Source: Bordetella genomosp. 13 (GTDB lineage: Bacteria; Pseudomonadota; Gammaproteobacteria; Burkholderiales; Burkholderiaceae_B). From it: a stretch of DNA of 64,000 nt. The notes beneath the pieces were generated by a model, which ran no database searches, had not been told where the DNA came from, and was given only the letters and a program-made list of their open reading frames with translations. The stretch spans positions 992,001 to 1,056,000 of the forward strand of contig NZ_CP021111.1 of assembly GCF_002119665.1 (NCBI RefSeq), read 5' to 3'. This document shows positions 51,555 to 63,712 of the stretch, in pieces (the stretch's first letter is position 1; each line of letters begins with the position of its first letter). Made by a program: the position numbers and the translations under genes.

Positions 51555-53651
51555 ATGTTCCGGAAGCATCCCACAGCCATGGCCGTCACGCTCGTGGCGG
51601 CGCATTTCGGCGCCCTGGCGCAGGCGCAGGCCCAGTCCGACGCCATGGACTCGGCCCAGACGCTGCAAGCCATTTCGGTCACCGCTCAACAGGGCGCGAC
51701 CAAATCGCTGACCCCCATCGTCGAGACTCCGCAGTCGGTCACGGTGATCGGCCGCGAGCAGATGCAGGAACAGGGCGCGATGACCGTGCAGCAGGCCACG
51801 GGCTATACCGCCGGCGTGTTCAACAATCAGACCGGCGCTTCTAACCGCTTCGACTACCTGGTGCTGCGCGGCTTCTCCGACGGCAGCCTGGGCAATACCT
51901 ATCTGAACGGCCTGCGGCTATTGGGCGACACTAACTCGCACAGTTCGCTGGTGGTGGACCCGTGGTTCCTGGATAACATCGAAGTGATCCGCGGCCCGGC
52001 GTCGGTGCTGTATGGGCAGTCGTCGCCGGGCGGCATCGTGGCTATGCAGACGCGCAAGGCCGGTTTCAGCGCCAGCCGCGAAGTGGAGGCGGGCTTCGGC
52101 AACAACGACCAGGCCTATGCGGCGTTCGACTTCAACCAGCCTGTCAGCGACAGCCTGGCCCTGCGCCTGAGCGGCAAGGTGCGCCGCGCCGACAGCCAGG
52201 TCGACCAGGTCGAGGAAGAGCGCTATGCGCTGATGCCTTCGCTGACATGGAAGATCGGTCCCAGCACCACGCTGGAGGCCATGGCCTACCTGCATCGCGA
52301 CCCGGAAGGCGGTTATCACTCGGGCCTGCCGTACGAAGGCACCGTGGTGGACTACAACGGCCGCAAGCTGTCGCGCGGCTTCTTCAGCGGCGAGAAGGAC
52401 TACGAAAAATACCGGCGCGACGAGGACATGGTGGGCTATGCGCTGAGCCACCATTTCAACGACACGGTCAGTTTCCGCCAGAACCTGCAGTACCTCGAAT
52501 CGGACGTGAAGCTGGACCAGGTCTATGGCTTCGGCTGGGTGTCGCCCACCGAGCTGGTGCGCTACTACTCGGGCAGCGACGAGGACCTGTCGGCCTTCAC
52601 CGTGGACAACCAGCTGGAGTTCCGCTTCGATACGGGCACGGTGGGGCACACGCTGCTGACCGGCGTGGACTACCAGTGGCGCGAGAACGACGTCAGCTGG
52701 CCGTCGGGCGCCTTCCCGAACATCGATGCCTTCGACCCGGTGTATGGCGCCGGGCCGACCGCCATGTACCCGCCCACGCGCGAGAATCACAAGCTGAAGC
52801 AGACGGGCGTCTACGTGCAGGACCTGATGGCCTGGAACCGCTGGCGGCTGTCGCTGGGCGGCCGCTACGACCGTATCGACATCCGCAGCGTCAACAAGGA
52901 CAGCGGCATCGCCAGCGAGATCGACGATTCGCAGTTCAGCAGCCGCGCGGGCCTGCTCTATCTGTTCGACAGCGGCTTCGCGCCTTATGCAAGCTACTCG
53001 ACGGCGTTCACGCCCACCAACTTCCTGGATGCCGATGGCAATCTGCTGCAGCCCATGGAGGGCGAACAGGTGGAGGCGGGGGTGAAGTACCAGCGGCCCG
53101 GCACCCGCAGCAGCTACTCGGCCGCGGTGTATCACATCACCCAAAAGAACGTGGCCACCAAGAACCAGCCCACCGATCCGTATCGCGCCGTGGGCGAGAT
53201 CGAGTCCAAGGGGTTCGAGCTGGAGGCCCATGCGTGGCTGACGGATCGGCTGAGCCTGCTGGCGAGCTACAGCTACAACGACATCCGCTACAGCAGGAGC
53301 GACGACGGCAATCAGGGCAACCGTGCGGTGTACGCACCCAAGCACATGGCCAGCGCCTGGGTCAGCTATCGCCACATGGGCCGCCTGCGAGGCCTGACCA
53401 CCGCGCTGGGCGTGCGCTATGCGGACGGCATTCAATCCGACCGCGCGAACACCCACACCTTGCCGTCGTACACCCTGGTGGATCTTGCGGTGGGCTACGA
53501 CCTGGGAGAACTGGGCATCCCCGGCCTGAGCACGCGCCTGAACGTGCAGAACGTGATGGACAAGAAATACGTGGCCGCGTGCAACTCGCTGGAGTTCTGC
53601 TACTACGGCGCCGAGCGTAACGTCATGCTCAACGTCAACTATAAGTTCTAG
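51555..53651 (+). CDS. TonB-dependent siderophore receptor
   Basis: The 698-residue outer-membrane receptor has signal peptide VTLVAAHFGALAQAQAQ. The plug domain is ETPQSVTVIGREQMQEQGAM then NIEVIRGPASVLYGQSSPGG, and a 22-strand barrel ends YYGAERNVMLNVNYKF with the terminal aromatic residue. It resembles the FhuA/ferrichrome-hydroxamate group (DLRGFxDG-like LVLRGFSDGSLGNTYLNGL). It imports a ferric siderophore with TonB energy. A Fur-like site and an upstream AraC gene indicate iron and substrate control. No biosynthesis genes are near, so it may serve foreign siderophores. Confidence 0.95.
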   Translation: MFRKHPTAMAVTLVAAHFGALAQAQAQSDAMDSAQTLQAISVTAQQGATKSLTPIVETPQSVTVIGREQMQEQGAMTVQQATGYTAGVFNNQTGASNRFDYLVLRGFSDGSLGNTYLNGLRLLGDTNSHSSLVVDPWFLDNIEVIRGPASVLYGQSSPGGIVAMQTRKAGFSASREVEAGFGNNDQAYAAFDFNQPVSDSLALRLSGKVRRADSQVDQVEEERYALMPSLTWKIGPSTTLEAMAYLHRDPEGGYHSGLPYEGTVVDYNGRKLSRGFFSGEKDYEKYRRDEDMVGYALSHHFNDTVSFRQNLQYLESDVKLDQVYGFGWVSPTELVRYYSGSDEDLSAFTVDNQLEFRFDTGTVGHTLLTGVDYQWRENDVSWPSGAFPNIDAFDPVYGAGPTAMYPPTRENHKLKQTGVYVQDLMAWNRWRLSLGGRYDRIDIRSVNKDSGIASEIDDSQFSSRAGLLYLFDSGFAPYASYSTAFTPTNFLDADGNLLQPMEGEQVEAGVKYQRPGTRSSYSAAVYHITQKNVATKNQPTDPYRAVGEIESKGFELEAHAWLTDRLSLLASYSYNDIRYSRSDDGNQGNRAVYAPKHMASAWVSYRHMGRLRGLTTALGVRYADGIQSDRANTHTLPSYTLVDLAVGYDLGELGIPGLSTRLNVQNVMDKKYVAACNSLEFCYYGAERNVMLNVNYKF

Positions 53652-53712
53652 TTCGTCGCCAGGCGCCGCATAACGAACTATCATCGAACGGGTATCGACG
53701 GAGGACGCTCGC

Positions 53713-54330
53713 ATGGATACCCGCATAGTCGAAGTGATGGAGCTGTATCACGCACGCATGCGTGAAGAGCGCGATGCGCCCAAGGTGGAGCCGCCCGGAG
53801 GGCGCGACGGGGGGCACGACCAGCGCATGCGCGCCATCGGCCCCGAAACCGGCCAGCTGATGAACATCCTGGTCAAGAGCCTGCAGGCGCCCACCATCCT
53901 CGAGCTGGGCACGTCCTTCGGCTACTCGGGCATTTGGCTGGCCGAGGCGGCGCGCGCCAGCGGGGGCCGGCTCATCACCATGGAGATGCACGGCTACAAG
54001 TCGGCCCATGCGCAGCAGATGGCCGCCAAGGCCGGGCTGTCCGAGTTCATCGATTTCAAAGTCGGCGACGCGGTGCGGATGATAGGCGAGCTGCCGGGCA
54101 AGGTGGATTTCGTGTTCGTCGACCTGTGGAAGGACCTGTACGTGCCTTGCCTCGAGGTCTTCTATCCCAGGTTGAATCCGGGGGCCATCATCGTGGCCGA
54201 CAACATGATCCGGCCCGAAAGCGAAGGCGTGCGCGCCTATGCCCGCGCGATCCGCGCCCTGCCGGGAATGACCAGTGTGCTGCTGCCCGTGGGCAGCGGC
54301 ATCGAGATCAGCCGTTATGAACCGGGCTGA
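53713..54330 (+). CDS. SAM-dependent O-methyltransferase-like protein
   Basis: The 205-residue class I methyltransferase has the SAM motif TILELGTSFGYSGIWLAEAA, the acidic LITMEMHGYKSAHAQQMAA, and DFVFVDLWKDLYVPCLEVF with PGAIIVADNMI. This matches the catechol/caffeoyl-CoA O-methyltransferase fold. The substrate is unknown. It follows the receptor by 61 bp and may be read through from it; siderophore-related modification is speculative. Confidence 0.88.
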   Translation: MDTRIVEVMELYHARMREERDAPKVEPPGGRDGGHDQRMRAIGPETGQLMNILVKSLQAPTILELGTSFGYSGIWLAEAARASGGRLITMEMHGYKSAHAQQMAAKAGLSEFIDFKVGDAVRMIGELPGKVDFVFVDLWKDLYVPCLEVFYPRLNPGAIIVADNMIRPESEGVRAYARAIRALPGMTSVLLPVGSGIEISRYEPG

Positions 54331-54430
54331 ACTGCAGGGCCGTCAGCCTCGATGAGGCCCGGTCGATGTCGCGGGCTTCGCACCCGGCTGGCGCATCGGC
54401 GCCAGCGCACAACCGCCAGTGGAGGACCAC

Positions 54431-55318
54431 ATGGCTCGACTTACCGCGAAGGATTTTCACCCCGAGTTGCTGGAGTTGTACGACGGCTATGTGCATGGTC
54501 GACTGAGCCGTCGCGATTTCCTGGACCGCGCGGCGAAGTACGCCGTCGGCGGCCTGACGGCGTCGGCCATCCTCGCCTCGCTCAGTCCGGACTATGCGCT
54601 CGCGCAGCAGGTGGCGCCCACCGATACGGACATCGTGGCCGAGTACATCGTCTACCCCTCGCCCAACGGCCACGGCGAGGTGCGCGGGTACATGGCGCGC
54701 CCGGCCCAGGCGCAAGAGGCGGCGCCGGGCATCGTGGTGGTACACGAGAACCGGGGCCTGAATCCGTACATCGAGGATGTGGCGCGGCGCCTGGCCAAGG
54801 CCGGCTACGTCGCGCTGGCGCCCGACGGCCTCAGTTCGGTGGGCGGCTATCCCGGCGACGAGGACAAAGGCCGGGCGCTGCAGCAACAGGTCGATGCCGC
54901 CAAATTGATGAACGACTTCTTCGCCGCACTGGAGTACCTGAGCGCCAGCGAGCGGACCACCGACAAGGTCGGCATCGTCGGCTTCTGCTATGGCGGAGGC
55001 GTGGCCAACGCGGCGGCGGTGGCCTATCCCGAGCTGGCCGCGGCGGTGCCGTTCTATGGGCGCCAGCCCAAGCCGGAGGACGCGGCGCGCGTCCAGGCGC
55101 CGCTGCTGCTGCACTTCGCCGAGACCGATCCGAATGTGAATGCGACATGGCCGGCCTACGAGGCCGCGCTGAAGTCGGCCGGCAAGACCTACGAAGCGCA
55201 TGTATATCCGGGCACGAACCACGGGTTCCACAACGACACGACGCCACGCTATGACGAGGCCGCGGCCAGGCTGGCCTGGGACCGGACGCTGGCCTGGTTC
55301 GAGCGTTTTCTCAGCTGA
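54431..55318 (+). CDS. Exported dienelactone hydrolase family protein (YghX-like)
   Basis: From ATG 54431 behind a strong GGAGGA, the protein has 295 residues. An N-terminal SRRDFLDRAAKYAVGGLTAS is a Tat signal. The hydrolase core has IVVVHENRGLNPYIEDVAR, the nucleophile Cys in VGIVGFCYGGGVANAAA, and YPGTNHGFHNDTTPRYDEAA with His. Dienelactone hydrolases open lactones in aromatic degradation; this exported subgroup has no proven substrate. It is convergent with and overlaps the SDR gene end by 8 bp. Confidence 0.9.
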   Translation: MARLTAKDFHPELLELYDGYVHGRLSRRDFLDRAAKYAVGGLTASAILASLSPDYALAQQVAPTDTDIVAEYIVYPSPNGHGEVRGYMARPAQAQEAAPGIVVVHENRGLNPYIEDVARRLAKAGYVALAPDGLSSVGGYPGDEDKGRALQQQVDAAKLMNDFFAALEYLSASERTTDKVGIVGFCYGGGVANAAAVAYPELAAAVPFYGRQPKPEDAARVQAPLLLHFAETDPNVNATWPAYEAALKSAGKTYEAHVYPGTNHGFHNDTTPRYDEAAARLAWDRTLAWFERFLS

Positions 55319-56162
55319 CCGGCGCGTCGGTCGAACGGGTTACTTGCTCCCACTCATCCAGCCGCGTCTGCATGGCGGTGAGCTTGTCGCGTACCAGCTG
55401 CAGGGCATCGCTGCCCAATAGCAGGTGCGTGGGCGGCCGTTCGGCGGCGGTGGCAACGCGCAACATGACCTGGGCCGCCTTGGCCGGATCGCCCAGTTGC
55501 CTGCCGCTTACCGCTTGACGGCGCGCCCGCACCGGATCGAACACGGCATCGTAGTCGGCGATGCTGCGGGGCGTGCGCGCCATCGATCGTCCCGCCCAGT
55601 CGGTGCGGAACGAGCCGGGCGCCACGGCCGTCACGTCTATGCCCAACGCGGCCACCTCTTTGCCTAGGGCCTCCGAGATGCCTTCGAGCGCGAACTTGCT
55701 GCCGCAGTAGTACGCGATGCCGGGCATGGTGATGAAGCCGCCCATCGAGGTGATGTTGAAGATGCGTCCGCTGCGCCGGGCCCGCAGGTAGGGCAAGAAG
55801 GCCTTCATGACGGCCACCGCCCCGAATACGTTCACGTCGAACTGCCGGCGCAGCTCGTCCAGCGGGCTTTCCTCCAGGATGCCTTCGTGCCCGTAGCCGG
55901 CGTTGTTGACCACGACGTCGACCGGGCCGATTGCCTGTTCCACTTCGTCGGCCACGCGCTGCGCCGCGGCGTGGTCGGTCACGTCCAGCTGCCGCGCGAA
56001 GGAAAGCCCGGGGCGCAGCGCTTCGAAGGCGGCCGCCGCCTCGGCATTGCGCACCGTTCCGATGACGCGATGGCCGGCGCCCAGAGCGGCCTGCGCCAGG
56101 GCGCGGCCGAAGCCGCTGCTGACGCCGGTGATGAAGAAGGTCTTTGTTTCGTGCTGGTTCAT
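55311..56162 (-). CDS. Short-chain dehydrogenase/reductase
   Basis: From ATG 56162 (AAGGAG nine bases before) the protein has 283 residues; 56168 and 56186 are alternative starts. It has the Rossmann motif FFITGVSSGFGRALAQAAL, VVNNAGYGHEGILEESP, the catalytic Ser in FNITSMGGFITMPG, and YxxxK in AYYCGSKFALEGISEAL. It is an NAD(P)-dependent classical SDR of unknown substrate. It is divergent from an AraC-type gene that probably controls it; the gap contains the repeat at 56200-56214. Confidence 0.93.
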   Translation of the reverse strand: MNQHETKTFFITGVSSGFGRALAQAALGAGHRVIGTVRNAEAAAAFEALRPGLSFARQLDVTDHAAAQRVADEVEQAIGPVDVVVNNAGYGHEGILEESPLDELRRQFDVNVFGAVAVMKAFLPYLRARRSGRIFNITSMGGFITMPGIAYYCGSKFALEGISEALGKEVAALGIDVTAVAPGSFRTDWAGRSMARTPRSIADYDAVFDPVRARRQAVSGRQLGDPAKAAQVMLRVATAAERPPTHLLLGSDALQLVRDKLTAMQTRLDEWEQVTRSTDAPVS

Positions 56163-56199
56163 GTGCATGGGCTCCTTGGTATGCATCAGGGACGATGCT

Positions 56200-56214
56200 A
56201 CGTGGCGCCCACGT
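56200..56214. promoter_or_regulatory. Inverted repeat in SDR/AraC divergent promoter
   Basis: ACGTGG (56200-56205) and CCACGT (56209-56214) are perfect reverse complements around CGC. The site lies midway in the 98-bp gap between the SDR and AraC start codons. It is a candidate operator; AraC-type proteins often use direct repeats, so another protein could bind. Confidence 0.35.
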
Positions 56215-56260
56215 CCGCGGAAATGGCCTAAGCTACGGCAGCATTGCCTATTCCTACACC

Positions 56261-57196
56261 ATGATGATCGCCAATCGCCAAGTCGAAATGGCCGCGCTGC
56301 TCTCGCGGCTGGCCCGTGATGAGGGCTATACGCTCAGTCCGTTGCCGGGGGTGCGCTGGCTGCGCAGCAACCGACCGCTGGGCGTCACGCCCGTGCTTTA
56401 CGAACCCGGCATCGTCATCGTGTGCCAGGGCCGCAAACGCGGCTGGCTGGGCGAGCAGGAGTTCGTCTACGACGAACAGCAAGTGCTGGCGGTGGCCGTG
56501 CCCGTGCCTTTCACCATGCAGACCGAGGCCAGCGCCAAGCGTCCGCTGCTGGCCATCTACCTGAGGCTGGACATGCAGCTTGCCGCCGAAGTGGCCATGC
56601 TGATCGCCGCGCACAAGCCGCGGGTCGAATCGGCGCGGCCGGTGGGCCTGGTGTCCTCTCCGATGGACGACGGCCTTGCCGATGCCGTCTTGCGCTTGCT
56701 TCGCTCCATGGGTAATCCACTGGATGCCGAGGTGCTCGGTCCGGGCATCCTGCGCGAGATCTATTTCCGCGTGCTCAATGGCGTGCAGGGGGATACGCTG
56801 CGTGCCGCGCTGGCCGCGCATGGCCGCTTCGGCCAGATCGGGCGTGCGATCCAGCGCATCCATCGCGACCACCATCGCCCGCTGACGGTGGCAATGCTCG
56901 CGCGCGAGGCGGGGCTGGGCCACGCGGCGTTCCACAAGCACTTCCGGGACGTGACGCACGCCTCGCCCATGCAGTATCTGAAGTCCACCCGACTGCACCA
57001 GGGGCGATTGCTGATGCTGCGGCACGGCATGACAGCGGCGGCCGCGTCGGCGGCCGTGGGTTACGAGAGCCCATCGCAGTTCAGCCGCGAGTTCAAGCGC
57101 CTGTTCGGGCTGCCGCCGCAGGCGGAGGTGGAACGCATGAAGCGCAGCTTCGCGCTGCCGCCTCAGCCGGATGGGGACTATGTGTCTTCGCACTAA
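56261..57196 (+). CDS. AraC-family regulator (AraC_N type)
   Basis: From ATG 56261 (or 56264) the protein has 311 residues. The N-terminal AraC_N cupin includes PVLYEPGIVIVCQGRKRGWL and VPVPFTMQTEASAKRPLLAI. The C-terminal helix-turn-helix pair is VAMLAREAGLGHAAFHKHFR and MTAAAASAAVGYESPSQFSR. Members often regulate an adjacent oxidoreductase, fitting the divergent SDR gene. The frame extends upstream, but only these starts fit the family N-terminus. Confidence 0.92.
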   Translation: MMIANRQVEMAALLSRLARDEGYTLSPLPGVRWLRSNRPLGVTPVLYEPGIVIVCQGRKRGWLGEQEFVYDEQQVLAVAVPVPFTMQTEASAKRPLLAIYLRLDMQLAAEVAMLIAAHKPRVESARPVGLVSSPMDDGLADAVLRLLRSMGNPLDAEVLGPGILREIYFRVLNGVQGDTLRAALAAHGRFGQIGRAIQRIHRDHHRPLTVAMLAREAGLGHAAFHKHFRDVTHASPMQYLKSTRLHQGRLLMLRHGMTAAAASAAVGYESPSQFSREFKRLFGLPPQAEVERMKRSFALPPQPDGDYVSSH

Positions 57197-59114
<1,918 letters not shown>

Positions 59115-59173
59115 AAGCGCCGTGAGTCCCTGACGGCATACCCCTCTGCGTGGTCAACGACAAGGAGATGACC

Positions 59174-60862
59174 ATGAGCTGGTTCGTTTCTACGCTTCAG
59201 GCTTATCCCGAGATCGCCATCTTCCTGGCGCTGGGCATCGGCTACTGGATAGGCGGCAAGAGCTTCAAGGGGTTCAGTCTCGGGGCCGTGACCTCGACCC
59301 TGCTGGTGGCCATCGTCATCGGGATTCTGGGCGTGAAGATATCCGCGAACGTGAAGGCGGTCTTCTTCCTGATGTTCCTGTTCGCGGTGGGATACGGCGT
59401 CGGGCCGCAGTTCGTGCGCGGCATCGCCAAGGATGGCCTGCCGCAAGCCCTGTTCGCGGTGATCATGGCATTGCTGTCGCTGGGGGCGGCGATCCTTGCC
59501 GCGACGCTGGCGGGCTATGACCTGGGATCGGCCGCGGGGCTGTTCGCCGGTTCGCAGACCATATCGGCGTCCATGGGGCTGGCAACCGATGCCATCAACC
59601 GCCTGGGACGATCGCCCGAAGAGACCCAGGCGCTGCTGAACGGCATGCCCATCGCCTACGCCGTCACGTACATCTTCGGCACCGTGGGCTCGGCGATCAT
59701 CCTCGCGCAGCTCGGTCCGAAGTTGCTGCGCATCGATCTGCCCGCGGCCTGCAAGGAATACGAGCAGATGCTGGGCGCGGGACGCATCACCGATGGCGCG
59801 CCCCAGTGGCACGACTTCGAATTGCGCGCGTACTCCGTGGCGCCGCAAAGCCCCTTCATCGGCAGGACGGTGGGGGAGATCGAGGCCGGCACGCGGGAAG
59901 GCGTGCGCGCCTTCGTCGAGCGCATCCGTCGCGACGGCAAGATCATCGACGCCGACCGCAATACTGTCATCGAGGCGGGCGACGCGGTGGCCATCGGCGG
60001 CAAGCGCGACCAGCTGATAGCCAGGCTGGGGCCGAGCGGGCGCGAGATCGAGGACGCCGAACTGCTGGATATCAAGACGGAAGGCGTCGACATCTACATT
60101 TCGAGCAAAACGGTGGACGGCAAGCGGCTCGAAGAGTTGGCACGCTGGCCGGGCGCGCGCGGCGTATTCCTGAAGGCGATACGGCGGGGCCCTACCGAGA
60201 CCCCGATACCCGTGCTGCCGAAGACGCAGCTATATCGCGGCGACGTCATCACGGTGGTCGGGCGCACGCAGGACATCAACGCCGCCGCCAAGGAGCTGGG
60301 CTACGTGGACCGACCCACGAACGTCACCGACGTTGCATTCGTGGCGCTCGCCATCACGGTTGGCGCCATGATCGGGGCCATCGTGCTCGAGGTCGGCGGC
60401 ATTCCCCTGACCGTTTCCACTGCGGGCGGCGCGCTCATCGCCGGCATCGTGTTCGGCTGGTTCCGTGCGGTCCATCCAACCTTCGGGAGAATACCGGAGC
60501 CCGCGCTGTGGTTCATGAATTCGGTGGGCCTGAATGTGTTCATTGCCGTGGTCGGCATATCCGCAGGGCCCGGCTTCGTGGCGGGGTTGCAGAAACTGGG
60601 CATCAGCCTGTTCCTGTGGGGGATATTCGCGACGGCCCTGCCGCTGATTCTCGGCATGTTCATCGCCAAGTACGTGTTCCGCTTCCACCCGGCATTGCTG
60701 TTGGGCATCTGCGCGGGATCGCGTACGACCACCGCGGCGTTGGGCATGGTGTGCGAGGCGGCAAAGAGCCAGGTTCCCGGACTTGGCTACACGGTGACGT
60801 ACGCCGTGGGCAACACGCTGCTGACCATCTGGGGGATGTTCGTGATCATGATTCTCTCCTAG
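59174..60862 (+). CDS. aspT: Aspartate:alanine antiporter AspT
   Basis: From ATG 59174 (AAGGAG six bases before) the protein has 562 residues, the usual AspT length. It has two hydrophobic blocks (about residues 10-165 and 385-560) around a cytoplasmic region with two RCK-C/TrkA-C domains ([40 protein letters not shown]). The signature [19 protein letters not shown] is present. It exchanges external aspartate for internal alanine electrogenically. With AsdA this forms a proton-motive metabolic cycle and alkalinises the cytoplasm. Confidence 0.95.
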   Translation: MSWFVSTLQAYPEIAIFLALGIGYWIGGKSFKGFSLGAVTSTLLVAIVIGILGVKISANVKAVFFLMFLFAVGYGVGPQFVRGIAKDGLPQALFAVIMALLSLGAAILAATLAGYDLGSAAGLFAGSQTISASMGLATDAINRLGRSPEETQALLNGMPIAYAVTYIFGTVGSAIILAQLGPKLLRIDLPAACKEYEQMLGAGRITDGAPQWHDFELRAYSVAPQSPFIGRTVGEIEAGTREGVRAFVERIRRDGKIIDADRNTVIEAGDAVAIGGKRDQLIARLGPSGREIEDAELLDIKTEGVDIYISSKTVDGKRLEELARWPGARGVFLKAIRRGPTETPIPVLPKTQLYRGDVITVVGRTQDINAAAKELGYVDRPTNVTDVAFVALAITVGAMIGAIVLEVGGIPLTVSTAGGALIAGIVFGWFRAVHPTFGRIPEPALWFMNSVGLNVFIAVVGISAGPGFVAGLQKLGISLFLWGIFATALPLILGMFIAKYVFRFHPALLLGICAGSRTTTAALGMVCEAAKSQVPGLGYTVTYAVGNTLLTIWGMFVIMILS

Positions 60863-60929
60863 CCGACCTGTGCCTGCGGGCGCAGCAACTTGAATATCCC
60901 ATATCGAGCACCGCAAGCAGGGGAATACC

Positions 60930-63689
60930 ATGACGAGCGAATCGAATGGCAGTCAGCATCTGGATCACCTGTTCTCGAACTCCGCCGCGAGGCTGGACCG
61001 GTGGCGGGACATGAATGCCAAGGCGCAGGCGTGGGCGTCGGAGATGCGGACGGGCAAGGGCGGGTCGAGCGGCGCGGCGGTGCGCAAGGCCCTGGCCGAC
61101 CTCCGTCCGATGGAAAGCTATTTCGCGTACCCCGGCGCTCAATTGCTGCGCGCCCTGGATGAGCGTCTGGCGGAAAGCGATGCGGCCGGCACTGCACGCC
61201 TGATTCTGCGCATGAGCAACGCATTGCTCTCCGGCAGCTACCGCTACGACAGCGGCGACTGGGAAGCTGCAGAAGAGGCTTCCTCGGACAGCCTGGACCG
61301 GCTGCCGCCAGGCCTGGGCGGCGACGCGACGCGGACGCCATACTTCGAGACGCTCTTCGTGACTCCGCTGTCGGCCGCACGCTCGGCCGCCGTATCCCGC
61401 GAGATCCGCCAGCTGCGCCGGCCGGACGACGGCCTGGTCTATGAACCGGTCATGGTGGGAAGCGTGGAGGACGCCCTGCTGGCGACGATATTCAACGGCA
61501 AGATCGAGGCCGTGGTCATTTACGACGGTATACCGGTGGCCTCGGTGCACGATGCTCCTTTGCTGCACGAGTTCCTGGCGGTCTACCAGGAACTGGGCGA
61601 CGTCGTCGACGATACGCGGCAGGTGGGCGTGAAGCTGGCGCGTCTCATCGGGCACGTGCGCCCGGAACTGGACATCTATCTTCTGACGGACCGCAAGGTG
61701 GAGCAGCTTGCGGGGGACCCGACCGCCGCGACGATCCGCCGGGTGTTCTATGAGGCAGAGGAGCCCATGGAGGTGCACCTGAACATTCTGGAAGGGGTGC
61801 GCGACCGGCAGGCGACGCCCCATTTCGACAACCTCAAGCGATACGCGGCGCGACCCATCAGCACTTTCCACGCGCTGCCGATCGCGCGAGGCAAGTCCAT
61901 CATCAAGTCGAACTGGATCCGCGACTTCGGCGAGTTCTATGGCCTGAACCTGTTTCTGGCGGAGACTTCGGCTACCACCGGCGGCCTGGACAGCATGCTG
62001 GAGCCCACGGGGAACATCAAGGTGGCGCAGGAGAAGTTCGCGCGGGCCGTGGGCGCCGATCACGTGTTCTTCGTGACCAATGGCACGTCGACATCCAACA
62101 AGATGGTCTATCAGGCCGTGACCAAGCCGGGCGACATCGTCATCGTGGATCGGAACTGCCACAAGTCGCATCACTACGGCATGGTGCTCTCGGGCGCCCA
62201 GCCGCTGTATGTCGAAGCCTTTCCCATGACCGAGTATTCGATGTATGGGGCCGTTCCGTTGCGCACCATCAAACAGGCGCTGCTGGACCTGAAGCAGGAG
62301 GGGCGGCTGGACAAGGTGTCCATGGTGACCCTGACCAACTGCACGTTCGACGGCCATATCTACAACACCCGCCGCGTCATGGCGGAATGCCTGGCCATCA
62401 AGCCGGATCTGATCTTCCTGTGGGACGAGGCGTGGTTCGGTTTCGCACGCTGGTCACCCTTCCTGCGCCCACGCACGGCGATGGGCGCGGCCGCCGCATT
62501 GGAAAGCTGGCGAGCGGATCCGGCGGCCATGGAGGCGTGGGAGGCCCAGGCCAATGAGTTGGGACAGGATCTGGATCCGCGGGATCCGCGGCTGCTGGAA
62601 CGGGAGCTGGTGCCGAATCCGGAGAAAATGCGGATACGCGTCTACGAGACAGACTCGGTACACAAGTCGATGTCGAGCCTGCGCCAGGGGTCTCTGGTGG
62701 CCGTGCGCGACGAGGACTACGACCATCATCTCTCGGCTTTCCACGAGGCCGTGTTCATCCATGCGTCCACGTCGCCGAACGCGCAGATTATCGCGTCGCT
62801 GGATGTCGCCCGGCGGCAGATGGAGCTCGAAGGGTACGAACTCGTCATGCGCGCGATCGAGGTCGCGCTGGCGATCCGGCGCGAAGTGGCCTCGCATCCT
62901 CTCATCTCGAAGTACTTCAGCGTGCTGGGCGCCGACAAGATGGTGCCCCCGGAGTTTCGCACGTCCGGTTTCCTGGACTATCTGGCCGCGGGCGCGAACT
63001 GGCTGACCGCCGTGAAGGCATTGAAAGAGGACGAGTTCTGCCTGGATCCCACGCGGCTGACGCTGGTTTGCGGGACCGCGGGCTACGATGGAACCGCCTT
63101 CAAGAACCTGCTGGCATCCAAGTACAACATCCAGCTGAACAAGACCTCGCGCAACAGCGTGCTGCTCCAAAGCAATATCAACAACACCCGCAGCGACGTG
63201 GCCGCGCTGATCAAGGTGCTGCTGGAGATTTCGCAAGGAATCGAAGCCAGGCTGAAAGAGGAAGGCGAAACGGGGCAGGCGGCATTCGCGGCCAAGGTGA
63301 AGAGCCTGATGGAGGACGTTCCGAACCTGCCCAACTTCAGCCGCTTTCACGACGGGTACCGCCAGGACCCCGGCAGCAGTACGTCGGAAGGCGACATGCG
63401 TACCGCGTTCTTTGCGGCATACAACGAGGCGGACTGCGAGTATCTGCCGCTGGCGAGCCCCGCGCTGGACGATCGGCTGTCGAATGGTCCCGAACTGGTC
63501 TCCGCCAACTTCGTCATTCCCTATCCGCCCGGATTTCCCATCATGGTCCCGGGGCAGGTCATCGACGCCGACACGATCCAGTTCATGCGCAAGCTCGACG
63601 TCAAGGAGATCCACGGGTACAACGCCGCGCGCGGCATCAAACTGATCAAGCCGGCGGCCATCGGACGCCAGCCCGGTGCGCCGGAGTGA
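60930..63689 (+). CDS. Long Orn/Lys/Arg-type PLP decarboxylase
   Basis: The 919-residue fold-type I PLP protein has core motifs SATTGGLDSMLEPTGNIKVA, VFFVTNGTSTSNKMVYQAV, NCHKSHHYGMVLSGAQP, IFLWDEAWFGFARWSPFLRP and PLP Lys579 in TDSVHKSMSSLRQGSLV. The C-terminal domain includes VIPYPPGFPIMVPGQVI. Usual lysine/ornithine/arginine decarboxylases have 710-760 residues; here some 150-200 extra residues precede the wing-like domain. It follows aspT by 67 bp and appears to be third in the operon. No dedicated antiporter is present; the substrate is unknown. A proton-consuming role in acid tolerance is inferred. Confidence 0.9.
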   Translation: MTSESNGSQHLDHLFSNSAARLDRWRDMNAKAQAWASEMRTGKGGSSGAAVRKALADLRPMESYFAYPGAQLLRALDERLAESDAAGTARLILRMSNALLSGSYRYDSGDWEAAEEASSDSLDRLPPGLGGDATRTPYFETLFVTPLSAARSAAVSREIRQLRRPDDGLVYEPVMVGSVEDALLATIFNGKIEAVVIYDGIPVASVHDAPLLHEFLAVYQELGDVVDDTRQVGVKLARLIGHVRPELDIYLLTDRKVEQLAGDPTAATIRRVFYEAEEPMEVHLNILEGVRDRQATPHFDNLKRYAARPISTFHALPIARGKSIIKSNWIRDFGEFYGLNLFLAETSATTGGLDSMLEPTGNIKVAQEKFARAVGADHVFFVTNGTSTSNKMVYQAVTKPGDIVIVDRNCHKSHHYGMVLSGAQPLYVEAFPMTEYSMYGAVPLRTIKQALLDLKQEGRLDKVSMVTLTNCTFDGHIYNTRRVMAECLAIKPDLIFLWDEAWFGFARWSPFLRPRTAMGAAAALESWRADPAAMEAWEAQANELGQDLDPRDPRLLERELVPNPEKMRIRVYETDSVHKSMSSLRQGSLVAVRDEDYDHHLSAFHEAVFIHASTSPNAQIIASLDVARRQMELEGYELVMRAIEVALAIRREVASHPLISKYFSVLGADKMVPPEFRTSGFLDYLAAGANWLTAVKALKEDEFCLDPTRLTLVCGTAGYDGTAFKNLLASKYNIQLNKTSRNSVLLQSNINNTRSDVAALIKVLLEISQGIEARLKEEGETGQAAFAAKVKSLMEDVPNLPNFSRFHDGYRQDPGSSTSEGDMRTAFFAAYNEADCEYLPLASPALDDRLSNGPELVSANFVIPYPPGFPIMVPGQVIDADTIQFMRKLDVKEIHGYNAARGIKLIKPAAIGRQPGAPE

Positions 63690-63712
63690 AGCGAGCCTGC
63701 GCCGCCGCGCGG

